A DNA stretch of 64,000 nucleotides from Tenrec ecaudatus (Eukaryota; Chordata; Mammalia; Afrosoricida; Tenrecidae): positions 26,350,001 to 26,414,000 of the forward strand of contig NC_134540.1 in NCBI RefSeq assembly GCF_050624435.1, read 5' to 3'. The notes under the pieces were generated by a model. That model was not told where the DNA came from. It made no database searches and worked only from the letters and a program-made list of their open reading frames with translations. A program made the translations under genes and the position numbers. Below are positions 23,309-35,949 of this stretch, in pieces (positions within the stretch are counted from its first letter, which is position 1; the number at the start of each line of letters is the position of its first letter).

Positions 23309-23490
23309 TACTGTCTTAGAGGGTGTTCTGACTCATAGTGACTGACCCGCTACAGAGTTTCAGAGACTATAAATCTCTAAGGGAGTGGACAGCCTCATCT
23401 TTCATCTGAAGAACAGCCAGTCTGTTTGACAAGCCAACCTATGCTCAGTAATGCAACGCCTAGCCCCGCAGTGCCAACAGGACTGTTTTA
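23309..23490 (-). mobile_element. AfroSINE, right half of an inverted pair
   Basis: Starts with the tail (GTTCTGACTCATAGTGAC), then 'AGCCTCATCTTTCATCTGAA', and ends with the head 'CCGCAGTGCCAACAGGACTG'. It is tail-to-tail with the preceding copy. Confidence 0.75.
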
Positions 23491-23928
23491 GAGACATACT
23501 AGAGGAATGCATATTCTATGTAGGCTTCTCCACAATGCACAGCTGAAAACATGTGTGCCTAGATATGTAACAGAAATAGAATTCCCAAACTTTAATCTCA
23601 CACCAAGTTTTCTCTGAGTCTCCTCTGTGTCCACTGGACCTAAGAGACTAGTCAACAGCATCTGATCTGGGGTCTCAGTTTTAATTTAGAAACAACAACA
23701 AAACCATGATGTATGTTAGTTTAAAACAAGCAACCAAAAAAATACATATATACCACGATTCTTATTTGGTTTAAGTCTAGGACATTAACAATGGGAAGTT
23801 TACAGTTATGAATTAATGAAACAGAGTTGTTTCAGATTTATTGCTGATGCTTTAAATTTAAGAAGAGAACGCCAAAAGAAACACATAAAATCCTCAGGGT
23901 GATGCCTATGACCAGCAAATGAGAAAGC

Positions 23929-23930
<2 letters not shown>

Positions 23931-23962
<32 letters not shown>
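23931..23962 (+). repeat. (GA)n microsatellite
   Basis: Pure GA run of about 16 units. Confidence 0.97.
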
Positions 23963-23967
<5 letters not shown>

Positions 23968-24265
23968 TGTTACAAACATTAGACTAAATCAAATAACACT
24001 AAAAGGAAATATGCTAATTTTTAATGTGAATTAATATCAACTACTTTTTATCAATTGTATAATAAACTGACTCTTTAAGGTGATCCTAAATGTAATTTCA
24101 AAATTCTATATACACTGAAAAATATCCTGGAAATTCATGGCATTTGTGATTTTATATGCAACTTTCATTTTCTTTAAAAACTTTTAAACTCTTACAACAA
24201 TTAGAAATTCATCAGATAATCTAGAGTGTGAAGAGATCTTTTCTCTTAAGATCTATCACCCAAAA

Positions 24266-24465
24266 CAAGCAAATTCACTGCCATTAGGTCAATTCCTACC
24301 AATTCCCCTGAGTAGGGTTTCTGAGACTATTGATTTTCACTGGTGCAAACCACTTTCCTCTCCCACTTCCCCCCCTCCACCCCGTGGAGCTGCTGGTGAG
24401 CTTGACCTGCCACCTCTGAGGCCAGCAGCCCAATGTCTAACCCGCAGGGCCAAGAGGGCTCATTT
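24266..24465 (-). mobile_element. AfroSINE, full length
   Basis: Tail 'CACTGCCATTAGGTCAATTC' on the left; head 'GAGCTGCTGGTGAGCTTGAC', 'CCAGCAGCCCAATGTCTAAC', GCAGGGCCAAGAGGGCTC on the right. Confidence 0.8.
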
Positions 24466-27224
24466 TAAGCAATATGGTGCCTAATTAATTCATAGCATTT
24501 TTCATTGGTGAGGACAGACATAAAATTCAAGAACTATAAATGGTTGAGGGTACACTCTGTAAACTAATTTATATAAATAATTGACTCATTTTATATACTT
24601 TTAAAAGCTCAAATATCTTCTAATAAGGAATTCATAATTAAAACTTTCCAACTCCACCCTAAGGGACAGGCTTTGAATAGTCTATCATCTGGAGTCTGTA
24701 CAGTTATGACCCTTTCTGTCTCTTTAAAAGTGCACAACCCACGATGCAAAATAAATGTAATTACCATGAAAGCAAAATTCTCAATCCCAAATTGAGTAGG
24801 ACAGAATCCTGAATTATAAATACATTTATCAATCACCATGGTGTCCATATCTCTCTTATGCATACATACACAAGATGCACACATATAGATACTTAAAATC
24901 TCTACATAAACACTTAAAATATCCATCCAGCATTTTTACTGCATTGCCTAGGCAAGCATTCCACTTTTATAATCCCTTTAAGATAGTCAGTGAAATGAGC
25001 CTAATTTCCCATCCCTACTGAGCAACACGTTCCCACACAGTTTGTCCATTTATCTCAGCGATGTGGGACGAGGCTCGAGCATGTGCGCTGTGATGACAGA
25101 GACGGATGGGATCTGCGGTCGCTAAGCTCTGAGCAAGAGTGCCAGATGCCCCGCTTGCAGGCGTCTCATTATTCTTCCTTGTTCATAATCACTCACTTGG
25201 CAAACCATTCTTTCCTTTCTCTCAACGAGCAAAGTGGCCCCAATTACAAGAGGGTTTACTCTCCACATCATGATTTACAATTGGCATGCTAACATATTGA
25301 TAAAAAACTTTGATTAGAATCATTAGTGCCAGTTATATCCATTAAACAAGTGTTTCTGTTGAAAGAAAACCCTTGCCACAGACTTCTTTACCTCAGTGTC
25401 TCTACAGTCTAGATGGCATTCTCATACATCACCTTCTGACAGCAAGTTCCTCTAATGGCCTAATCCATGTTAAATCCTTGGTCCTTATTAATCAAATTAC
25501 ATTTAGCAATTTATTTTTACACATGTACTTCATGAAATTATTGTACTTATTGTCTGTTCTTCCCTGAAATATAGCCAGCATAAGAGAACAGGGCGTGGCC
25601 TGATATTCTATTCCTGTATTTCCAGCAGTCGGAGTAATGTTTGGCACGTACAAACACAGGCTTTGCTCAAGTAATGAAAGCAAATCATAACAATGTTGAG
25701 TTTGTGGATAGAGAGGGGGAAGGAATAACCAATAAAGATCAGAGTTGGGGAATGATTACCTGTGTGTGCTGATTTTTTAGAGCATTACATATTTCCTTCA
25801 TTATAAACATGGACAAGCTTCCTGGTTGGAGAGAGGCGGTGGAATCCCCAAGAAGATGGTCCTTCGTCACTCTTCGGGCTTGTAGCTCAAGGTTCAGAGC
25901 AAACATTGGAGGGTTCTAGATGCAGACCAATAACACTAGACAAGCACAAGCTCCCCAAACTGCCATTTGACGTCCAGTGAGTGGACAGAAAGTTTCACAG
26001 AACTTGGGTAAGCACTAGAGAATGGAAATACCAGCTTGGGAAGTGTGCAGACCAAGACTAGGTCTATGTGAAGACACAAGATCACTTAACCTTGTGCTAT
26101 TTCTGTTTATCAAAGTTCCTTTGATTTTGTATCAATATTTTTAGTTACTCTAGCAAGTTCTTTATTTTAATCGGGCCATATTAATATATGGCACTAAAAC
26201 CATACATTTTGAATTAGTCCTTTAAAGTCCTACACACAGCCAAGTTAAATTTATTGAATAAGTTAAAGTGGAATATTTAAGGGTCCTCAAACAATGTTCA
26301 GTGCGACAGGGAAAGCTATTGCAAAATTTGAGCAACTTATTGTGCAATATTTCATAGCAAATGTCACAGCTATTGAGGTAATTTGTTAGGTCCTCATCAA
26401 AGCTGCTTGAAAACAATTGATGGATATTCCAATCAGGGACTGAAAATGGAGTAGCATTGATAAAACACATCTTCATTTTAAAATTACTGATACCACTGGG
26501 AAGCACAATTTATTCAGAGTCAGATATAGTTTAAGTGGTTTATTGTAAAGAGAAAAATACTGATCATGTCTATTCACCTAATTTTTTTCTACTCAGCTAA
26601 GAGATAAATAACAAAGTCATAGCTCCCCCAAACTACAACAATAAACCAATTGGAAAAATATTTTTGAGAAGTGTTTCTTAGACATAACTACTTACAGTTA
26701 AACTTTACTGGATTTTATGGGAGGGAAGTTCTGGGTTTTCTATTGAATTTGTAAGAATGTCAAGTTTTTTGATACAAAAACATTAAGCCTCAAATAACTT
26801 TGTGCGGTTACAAATGAATTTGAAATTGCTGCATTGCTGATGCAGCACACCAATGACTGCATCTCAAAAAGGCTCACATGATTGGCTTTATTCCTAATGG
26901 AACGGTAGAATTTTCTTATTGATATAATACGAGATTATTAAAAAATGTAAAGTCTGTCCGTGACAGCAAATAGAAAGAACAATTATCAAATCATTTGCCA
27001 TTGCATTGACTGTGACATACAGTGACCCCACGTGCTAAGGAATAGAATGTGATGTATTGCGTTTTCCATTACAGTTCTCTTCTGGAAGTAGAATTTCTTC
27101 CAAGCTGCCTCTAGGGAGGTCTGCTTCACCAGTCATTCTCTTAGTAAGTGACTGAGTTCTTGACCAGGTGTACCAATCTAGGAGTCCTAAACATAAGAAA
27201 GCAGGTGTTCAATTACAAAATAAG
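24466..27224. other. Mostly unique AT-rich sequence
   Basis: Apart from an L2-like piece at 25550-25675 and weak SINE-like text near 26995-27030, nothing is recognised. Scattered ORFs of 60-105 codons have no motifs. In human, the 3' end of ATXN8OS lies about 30 kb from KLHL1, which would fall roughly here, but no matching text was identified. Confidence 0.5.
25550..25675 (+). repeat. L2-like 3' end
   Basis: TGTCTGTTCTTCCCTG, then 'ATTCCTGTATTTCCAGCAGT' and 'GTAATGTTTGGCACGTACAA', in the order seen at L2 3' ends. Old and diverged. Confidence 0.5.
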
Positions 27225-27390
27225 TTCCACAGAGTTAACTCTGGCTCACGGCCAACTCAGGGACAACAGAGTCGTGCTGTGCTCTATATTATTCTCAATA
27301 TTTTTCTGCCTGTCGGTGAACCTGAGCTACCAACCTTTAGGTTAGCAGCTCAGTGTGATAACCACTTGTGCCACTCAGGACTCTGGTGTA
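27225..27390 (-). mobile_element. AfroSINE fragment
   Basis: Tail 'CAGAGTTAACTCTGGCTCAC' at the left; head 'TGAGCTACCAACCTTTAGG', TTAGCAGCTCAGTGTG, ATAACCACTTGTGCCACTCA at the right. Confidence 0.7.
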
Positions 27391-27989
27391 TAATTACTCT
27401 GACCATAGTTATATGAAGAACATGCAGCAGGATGTAGGAAAGCACAGAGCAGGTAAAAGTTGATCCAGCCTGAATTTATCAGAGGACAGATGCACATGAA
27501 AGTGAGATCAGAGCTAATTCCGGAAATCTGTAGAATTCACAGAACAAAAAGTGATTTTAAAAAATAATGCTATTCTTTTTTGGCAAGAACTTGCATTTGT
27601 ACATTATTGAAAATTTAAAAAATCATTCTTCATTGGTTTTATAATACCAATGAAGGACATTATTTAAAATTAAAAGATTGCTTGCTTTCTTAAGCATCGT
27701 TTGACATGTACTATTTAGAGCCAAGTTTGATTGCAAATGGAAGACGTATCTAAGATAACCGAGGTTTAAAAATGTAAATATCACCCTCGCCCCTCATACA
27801 CAAGGCCGCAGGGGTGAAGTTCAGGGATGCAAGAAGATTTTTCTGTCCATGCTATTGATGATTTGCTGCGATGGATGAGGGGAAAGAGAGGAATTGGGTG
27901 ACTGTGAGGTTTTGATGGGGCCAATAGGTAGACTGAATGTTATTAGATACTTAAAAAGAGGATAACGAGTTGAAATTTAGAAACTATGT

Positions 27990-28490
27990 GATGACATTAT
28001 AGAGAATTTGAAATTGATTGATCCTATAGGAGCGACCAATCCGTTGCAGGGGCCATGCTTTGGAATGTGGCCTGCCTCTGGTGTGCAGCTGGCTTGGTCT
28101 CTGGCAAGGCTCGCTCTCATTCGCAATCTGGCACCTGTCATCTTAATTCAAGCGGTAAGGATGGAGGCCTGTAGAGGTGGCTGGCCTGCCACCTGACATG
28201 CCAGTTGTGAATTGGAGAACCCCAGCAATTCCGTGTGCCAGCACAAGCCACCAACCTGCCTCCAACCGACCTGCATTTTGAGTTTCATCATCTCCTGCAA
28301 CCGCGTGGGCCCGCAGAGGTCTTCCGTCTGCAGGCTAACCCACTCTGGCCTTCCAAAATGACTCTTAGGCAAGCAGTTCCTCACAGTCACATAAGCCATT
28401 TTCTTCAAGGAACTCTCTCTCTCTCGATTTACTTATCACTCAAATATGTGCCCCAGGGGCTCTGCTCTTCTAAAGGATCCAGACTAAAAG
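27990..28490 (+). mobile_element. L1 3'-UTR-like repeat
   Basis: A GC-richer island with 'TTTCATCATCTCCTGCAACC', 'CTGCAGGCTAACCCACTCTG' and a terminal TCTCTCTCTCGATTTACT, ending near 'GGATCCAGACTAAAAGG'. This is the style of mammalian L1 3' UTR ends. The family is not certain. ORFs on both strands (up to 100 codons) are incidental. Confidence 0.45.
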
Positions 28491-28499
28491 GAACATGGG

Positions 28500-30795
28500 A
28501 AATGTTTTGCCAATATGAATATAAAGTAAAAGAGTGACTCTCTTTGTAAGCACATTTAAATATAGCACAGACACTTGCATAACTCATAATATGAAAGATG
28601 GCATGTAATTATAATTTTTCTTAGGTTTGGATTTTTTAAATGCTAAATTTAATCAAATATATTATGCTTTATTCTCTCATGTTAAATAAATACAGGAAAA
28701 GAAACACATACATTGGATATGTGTACAGCCAGGAAACATTAGAAAGGGAAGTTGGAATGCGTCATTAGAGAAATATTTTCAAGTTTCCTGGTTTAGTCAG
28801 GGTGCATGCATATGCATACACAGAAGGAAATAGAAGCGCCAATCTTAATCTCTTAGCAAGATGACTATGTACACAGAATAAAAGTCATTTGATCTTCCCT
28901 CGACCACATACCAATACTTCAAGTAAGACCATATATTAGAAATTGTGACTACATTCTGAACAGTAACAACGTATAAAATGAAATTTCCACAAGAACCATC
29001 TGGTTGACTAAATCTAGTAGCTTAGTGTTGTTGCTCTTTGCCGGAGAGGTAAAAATAAGTGTGTAGATGGACAGCGTTAGGCAATCGGAGAAGGATGTCA
29101 TCATTTAGTGAGGGAACAACACTTGCACTAGAGAAGCTTGCATGATTGAAAATAGCATACCAATTGATAACACTTATTACAGTACATACATCTTAGACTT
29201 TTGATTTATGATTCTATTTCAGCATGGATCATTATTAGCCGTGAAATTCACTGCTAGGAGTCTGAAGTTTCTTTGAGTAATATTATTTTTTTAACTCCAG
29301 TTGCTGCAGATTACATAGGTCCATAAATCTTAATTCTGCTTAGAAAGTAAGCTGTTACTGCTCCCCCTCGCTAACATCCGCTCCCTCCTCCCCAGAATAC
29401 ACACAGGTGAGTCTTGTGATTCCGTCTGCAGAGTCACGTGAAGAGAGCAAGTGAATTCCCTTGTAAAAGACAGTTATGAAGCACAAATGTGCCGAGCGAA
29501 CAGTGGGTGAGAACATCACATAGATTTCCAACTGTTTAACAGAATCGTGATATAGGGAACCCATACTGAGTTATTTCTGATGCTTATTTTCGCTTAATGA
29601 CCATTAGGCACAGGCAACTCAGCATTTAGACTTTAGAGTACCTATTTAAGGATGGGGGGGGGAGAGAAAGGTCAGGTAATTCAACTTGTTAATGGTTATG
29701 TGTTAGATGATGTAAACAAAAATATTAAATATGATCTCTTGATTAACACAAACTCTAGTACATCTTCTTAACTACTTTCTAGTATAGCTTATATGTATTT
29801 TAATGAAATACAAGCACATAAAATCAGAGTGCTGTAGTATAGGAAGAGGAGTTAGCGATAAATAGTTCACTCCCCAGTTACACAGCTCCCTAAAACATTT
29901 TTTATTTATTCCGAACACATGACAATTCAGCCTCAGTTTGGTCATTAAAAACAAAAACAAGAAAATTTTCTATTTAATTTTTTAAGTACTTCATCTTTTT
30001 TTCTTTTTAATCATTTCTTATTTTTAAAATTTGAGATCTGCAGTTTTTTATACTGCAGATTTTCACAATAATATTCCAAAATTTCTAAATAAATTATTTG
30101 GGGACAGAGCAGAAAAGATAGTGCTTTTTGTCTGACAGCCTTCCAGATATTTGGGGCAACAGGGTATACGAGAGAGGAGTAATGGGGGCTCCCTCTTTCA
30201 CTCCCCCTCAATGTCAAGCTAACTTATGCCTTTACAACGCACCTTCTCTGAAATGAGCAACATAGAAAACAAGCTCATAAATATGAAAACCCATATACCT
30301 CGATATATTTGTGTTTATTTCCAGAGCTGAAAATATCATAATCCTTTACATGAATAATTATCTATACTTTTATTTATGGTATTAAATAAGGAAAACCAAG
30401 TTAAGGGGACTAGCAACATCCTATCATGCTTGGAAACCTTCACAATAAAAGTTTCTTTTTCACTTTAATTATTGGAGAATATCTAGCAATACCTTGACAA
30501 AAATGTGAAAATGTGTCTCCTATCTTTAGAAATTTATGTCTCATTAGGTCATAACTATTTTAGGGCAGACACATATCTAATTGATATAAAAATTTAATTG
30601 TATAAAAAAGAGATGAATTACCAAACTATTACACAATTCATAATTATTTTTCTAATTTTAGTTTTGGATAATAAATCTGCTTGACCTTAGTATATGCAGA
30701 TATATTGAGATTAGCACAGTTTAGCCTAATTTAAGCTTCAAAAGAAATGAACAATGCTTTGAAACAATCGGTAAGAATGAGCAATATTATTACCA
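28500..30795. other. AT-rich sequence without recognised features
   Basis: Includes a G10 run at about 29655-29664. No gene or repeat family is recognised. Confidence 0.55.
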
Positions 30796-30799
30796 TGTT

Positions 30800-30925
30800 T
30801 GGCGGAAGGGGTTAACCATCTGACTACTAGTCAAAAGGTGGGTCATTTAATTCCACCCAGAAGAGATCCGATGGTCTGTAGCTGATCACATGGTCATAGC
30901 TAAGATTGAACATCACGTTCTGTAA
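30800..30925 (+). mobile_element. SINE with tRNA-like head
   Basis: 'GGGGTTAACCATCTGACTAC', 'TAGTCAAAAGGTGGGTCATT', TTCCACCCAGAAGAGATCC: the anticodon-arm and B-box region of a tRNA-derived SINE. It precedes RTE-tail sequence at 31025. Confidence 0.6.
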
Positions 30926-31024
30926 AATCCCTCCCATCTTCCTCTGCCCTTCAGTTAGCCTCTATGTTGGTTGTGGTTCATTGCTTCATAGGGTCACCTA
31001 AGCATTCACTTCTGCATCTGACCA

Positions 31025-31290
31025 TTCATTGTTGCTGTTAGTCACAGGGACCCTAGGTCCACCAGAGCGAACTCCGCACTGTTCTGCACTATCTTTGGAA
31101 TTGTTGCTGTGCTTGAGTCATTTCATCTTTCTGAGGATCATCTTTATTTGTCAAGCATGATGTCCTTTTCTAGGGACTGTTATCTCCTAATAACATGTCC
31201 AAAGTATGGGAGATGGATTCTCACCATTTGCATGTCTAAAGAACATCCCGGCAGTATTTCCCCTGAGACAGTGAAGTTTGCTCTTGTGTT
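31025..31290 (-). mobile_element. RTE/AfroSINE tail fragment
   Basis: Reverse RTE 3' end: 'GTTGTTGCTGTGCTTGAG'-type text is recognisable as GAATTGTTGCTGTGCTTGAG, then 'CAAGCATGATGTCCTTTTCT', 'ACATGTCCAAAGTATGGGAG' and 'AAGAACATCCCGGCAGTATT'. A second, longer copy follows at once. Confidence 0.7.
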
Positions 31291-34045
31291 TGTATTGTTG
31301 TTCGGTGTCATTGAGTAGGCCCCCACCAGAGCGACCCTGTGAACAACCAAAAGAAACACTGCACGGTCCCGTGCCACACGCACAGTTGTTCCTGTGTCTG
31401 AGCCCAATGATGCAGCCACCATGTCAATCCATCTCATCAAGGGTCTTCCTCTTTTTCTCTGCCCCTCCACTTTAGCATACCTGAAGTCCTTCTCCAATGT
31501 TTGCCTCATCTGGAAATATGTCCAAAGTATGTAAGACAAAAGTCTTGCCGTTCTTGCCTCTAAGGAGCACTCTGGCCTTACCTCTTTGAACACAGGACAC
31601 TTTGTCCTTTTAGAAGTTCATGGCACTTTCAATATTCATCTCTAACACCACAATTCAAATGCATCCGTCGTTCTACAGCAGTAGTTCCAACCATCCTCAT
31701 GCCGTGACCCTCAAACACCTTTCCTCCTGCTGTGGTGACCACCACCCCCTCCCCAACCGTAAAATTATTCTCACTGCTACTTTAAAACTGTCATTTCCTT
31801 ACTGTTATCATTCAGATGACTCCTGTGAAGGGGTCGTCCACCCCCAAAGGGGTCACAACCCACAGGTTGAGAACCTCTGTTCTACAGTTTTCTTCCTTTC
31901 ATATGCAAGTTTTTCACATGCATATGATGCAATGGAGAATACCATGGCTTGGGGAAGAGGCACCTTCCCCCTCAAAGGAAACTTCTTGCTCTTCTATAAA
32001 GAGGTCTAATGAAGCAAATTTAACTAATTCAATTTATCTTTTGATCTTTTGGCTGCTGCTTTCACAAGCGTTGATTGTGGATTCAAGTAAGACAAGAAGA
32101 TCTTTGACAACTTCAAACCTTTCTCCATTTATTATGATGTTATCTATTGATCCAATGATAAGCATTTTGGTCTTCCTTACATTGAGTCGTGATCCATACT
32201 GAAGGTTACAATTTTTGCTTATCGTCAGCAAGTGCTTCGATTCCTCCTCACTTTCAGCAAGCACGATTGTGTCATCTGTGTCCCAAAAGCCTGGAGACAA
32301 GCCTCCTTCCAATCCCGATGCCACACTCTTTCTCATGCGACCCAGCTTCTCTTAGGATTTGCTCAGCATATAGATTGAACAAGGATGGTGAGAGGATAAA
32401 ACCACACACACACTTCCTGATTTTAGACTCTTCACTATTACCTTCTTCTGGTCATACAACTGCCTCTGGATCCATTGACAATTTGCCCATGAACACAATG
32501 GAATATTCCTGAATTCCCATTATGGAACATTATTCACAGTCTTTGTATGGCACACAAAAGAGAATGTCTTCCAGGGTTGTCATGAAATTCAAGTAAACGT
32601 GTTCCTGTTATTTTCTGTTTTGATACAATAGCCATATAACATCCGCAATATCCCTTGATCCCAGTCCTCCCTGGTTCCGGCCTGAACTTCCGGCACTTCC
32701 CTGTCTGTGTACTGCTGCAATCATGGTTGGGGGATCTTACAGAAAATGTGACTTGTGTGCGATGTCAATCATATTATTCTATAGTTTGAGCACTTTGCTG
32801 CGTCACTGTTCTTTGGAATGGGCACAGATATGGGTCTCTTCCATTAAGTTAACCAAGAGCTACCTTCCAAACTTCCTGGCATAGAGGAGAGTGCTTCTTT
32901 TGCTTCTTCAGCTTGCTGAAACCTTTCAATGGGAATTCTGTCAGTTCCTGGATCCTTGGTCTTGGCTAATGCATTCAGTGCAGTTTAAACTTCTTCCTTC
33001 AACACCATTGGTTCTTGCTACCTCTTGAAATGGTGGAGGTCGACTAGTTCTATGGGGTACAGTGACTCTATTATTTCCATCTGCTCTTGATGCTATCTGC
33101 AGCATGCAATATTTACCTATAGAATCTTTCAACATTCTGTTCAAGGTTTGAATTTTTTTCATGAGTTCTTTTATGCTGAGTGGGTTCTTTCCTCTTGGTT
33201 TTTAATTCTAGGTCTTTGCACATTCTCCTCTTTGACTTTATTCTTTCTTCTATTTTCTTTAGCTACTCTATGGTTAATAGCAACTTTTCAAGTCTCTTTT
33301 GACATCCACTTTGACCTTTTCTTTTTGTCCTCTCTTCTTAATGAACTTTTGCATTCTTTATGAATGATATTCTTGATGACCTCCCACAGTTCATCAAGTC
33401 ATCTCTCATTAGTGTTCAACACATGAAATCTGTTCTTGAGATGTCCTAGACATTCAGGTGGGATAGATTCAAAGTCATAATTTTGCTCCTGTGGACTTCT
33501 TTTTAATTATTTTTAGCTTTATCCTGAACTTACACATGAGCAATTGATGGTCTATTCCACAGTCTGTCCTGGCCTGGTTTTAGCTACTAAGATTGAATTT
33601 CTCTATCATATCTTCCCACAGATATAGTAAATTTGACTTCTTTGTATTTCATCTGGGTAAGTGCATGTCTCTACTTGCCTGTTGTGTTGTTGAAAAAGGA
33701 TATTTTCTATGAATAGTTAGTTGATTTTGCAAATTGTTCCATGTGATCTCCAGCTTCATTTCTATTGCCAAGCCATATTTTCCAACTACTGTTCCCTCCT
33801 CTTTGTTTCTAACTTTAACCAATAATTATAAATTCATCTTAATTGCATGTTTGATCACTTTCCCAATGAAGTCCTTGGTAGATGTGTTCAATATCTTCAT
33901 CACTAGCTTTTGGTGTTGATACATAAAGCGGAATAATAGTTGTATTGACTGGATTTCCCTGAAGAAAGATAGATATAGTCTGATCACAGATAGCATCTGA
34001 CAACATTTTAGTTCTTTGAACAGTTTCAGGAATTGCATAATTCAT
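31291..34045 (-). mobile_element. RTE/BovB-type LINE, longest copy, antisense
   Basis: Read on the - strand it runs from the endonuclease part (about 34045-33400) through the reverse transcriptase to the 3' end at 31291. ORF 32034-32336 (-) has the RT signature DDTIVLAESEEESKHLL followed by NVRKTKM, and ORF 31180-31593 (-) carries the C-terminal KRGRPLMRWIDM-like box. Both are characteristic of BovB-type RTE proteins. The frame is broken in many places, so the copy is dead. The 3' end is shared with the tail of the AfroSINEs, which must have used this LINE for mobilisation. A SPIN-like element interrupts it at 31679-31879. Confidence 0.85.
31679..31879. mobile_element. SPIN-like non-autonomous hAT element
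   Basis: A 201-bp element starting CAGTAGTTCCAACC and ending GGTTGAGAACCTCTG, with 'GGGTCACAACCCACAGGTTG' near the right end and AACCGTAAAATTATT in the middle. It matches my memory of short SPIN hAT elements. The flanks TTCTACAG (31671-31678 and 31880-31887) are a perfect 8-bp target duplication. It lies inside the antisense RTE copy. Confidence 0.88.
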
Positions 34046-34474
34046 TCGTAATAGCTACTAAGAATTTGGGGCATAACCCAAAGCTGAAATGAATAAGAGC
34101 ATGTAATCCTCGGGCTGTTTGAACTCTTTCCCCTTTACAGTCTCTGTTTGTTTACTGGAGTAATAATTTCAAGAGAATAGAAATGAAGCATTTAATTAAA
34201 AGTATTACAAGTTTTCTGAAATGAATTAATAAATACTTATGGACAGAATGAACAGTACTACTGGCGCTTAGAATATGATTTTGCACAGACAGTGTTAAAA
34301 AAAAGAACAAATAAATTAAATTTGTAATTTCCATTGCAAATCATTGTCTCTCATGTTAGAGAGAACTTTGATTACAAGTGCCACTTTAATAACTGGTTTG
34401 CCAAGTTTAACAAAAAATTAGGTATTGTTTCTGCTGAAACTGACTCAGTCCCGTGACTGTAACCCATGTGGCAG

Positions 34475-34736
34475 ATTACAACCATCAATCTTCATCAGCA
34501 AGTGCTTCAAGTGCTCCTTATTTTTATCAATCAAGCCTGTGCCATTTGTCTACAGAGACTGGTTAATGAGCCTTCTTCCAAACCTGATGCCTCATTTTCC
34601 TTCATACAATCCAACTTCTCTGACAAATTCCTGCCATCCCAATTCAATAAATATGGTGAGAGGATTCAACCCCATCATACACTGTTCCTGATTTTAAACC
34701 TTTATTCCTTTTTTCTATTTGTACAACTGCCTCTTG
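34475..34736 (-). mobile_element. RTE segment, inverted part
   Basis: Reverse RTE text: 'AATCTTCATCAGCAAGTGCT', 'GGTTAATGAGCCTTCTTCCA', AATATGGTGAGAGGATTCAA, 'TTGTACAACTGCCTCTTGG'. It abuts a + strand RTE 3' end with no gap. Confidence 0.75.
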
Positions 34737-35165
34737 GTACTTTTAATTGCCTCATATGCATATGAACATTGGGCATTTAAATAGGAAAACTGAGGAGAAT
34801 TGATGCATTTAATTATAGTGCTGGTGAATGATATTTAGACACCATGGACTACCGAAAGGATGAACAACTCTACCTTGGAAGAAATGCAGCCAGAATGCTC
34901 TCAGAAATGAGCAGGAAGGAATTTTGCCTCCGGTATTTTGGGCAAGTTATCAGGAGCAACCAGACCCTTCAGAGGGGCATCGTCCTTGGTAGAGCAGAAG
35001 GGCAGAGAAAATAGGGGAGACACTTAATGAGATGGATTGTCACAATGCTTGCAGCAATGAGTTCACAGATAAAAACAATAGTGAGTACGGTGAAGGGCCA
35101 AGCATTGTTTTGCTGTGTTGTGCACAGCGTCTCTATGTATTAGTATTGACTTGACTGTACCTAAC
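34737..35165 (+). mobile_element. RTE 3' end, + strand
   Basis: 'TTTTAATTGCCTCATATGC', 'CTTGGAAGAAATGCAGCCAG', 'AAGTTATCAGGAGCAACCAG', GAGATGGATTGTCACAATG, ending ACTGTACCTAACAACTA just before a CA repeat. Confidence 0.8.
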
Positions 35166-35168
35166 AAC

Positions 35169-35187
35169 TACACACACACACACACAG
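35169..35187 (+). repeat. (CA)n microsatellite at an RTE 3' end
   Basis: Short CA run directly after the CCTAACAACTA terminus. It is probably the expanded tail of the element. Confidence 0.9.
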
Positions 35188-35189
35188 AC

Positions 35190-35897
35190 TTTATTTTTTA
35201 ATTTTGATATTGAAAAGCCATTCAAATAGAAAATTTTAGAGGCAAACACATAATACATGATATATCAACCAAAAATTCAAACCATTTTTCCTGAGCTTAT
35301 TCTAACAGTGGCACGACATATTGTTGCTGATGTAAGTTGTTCCGGGAGCAGTCTCTCCATAGAACCTTGACGGGTTTGAATTACAGACTCTGTTAGCAGT
35401 CTAACACTTACTCATGAGTGCTCCATCAGTGCCTGATACTGTTTGTTTAGGGTTTATACCCAATTATGTACATAATTAGGCATCTATACCAAAATATGCA
35501 TATAAAATCTATCTATATTTATGTGTAACTATACAACATAGGGAATGATGGAAGAACACTAACAGACAAATAATAGATATTCCTTGGGTCAGGAAATTTA
35601 ATTTTGAGGGAAAAAATACTTGGATGTTCTGAACTTTGCCATTAAAATTAGTAGGCATAGAAAGATCAAAACACAAAGATATTCTCTATCTTCCTAGAAT
35701 GTGTATGATTAGGAATGTGTGGACTAACTACAACTAACATTAGAAGTGCTATGGTTATTACACATATCTTTATTTTAAAAGAAAACGAGTAATATGATTG
35801 TCAGATGGCAGGTCTACATTTTCAGCCTAAGAATGGTTACAAAGAATGATGGGGCCGGGACACATAGGCAGTGGTAGCCTCTAGGAGGGAACACACA

Positions 35898-35949
<52 letters not shown>

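Noticed and set aside
31180-32336. - strand ORFs with reverse transcriptase similarity as possible genes
   Set aside because: They are remnants of a broken RTE LINE copy, annotated as a mobile element.
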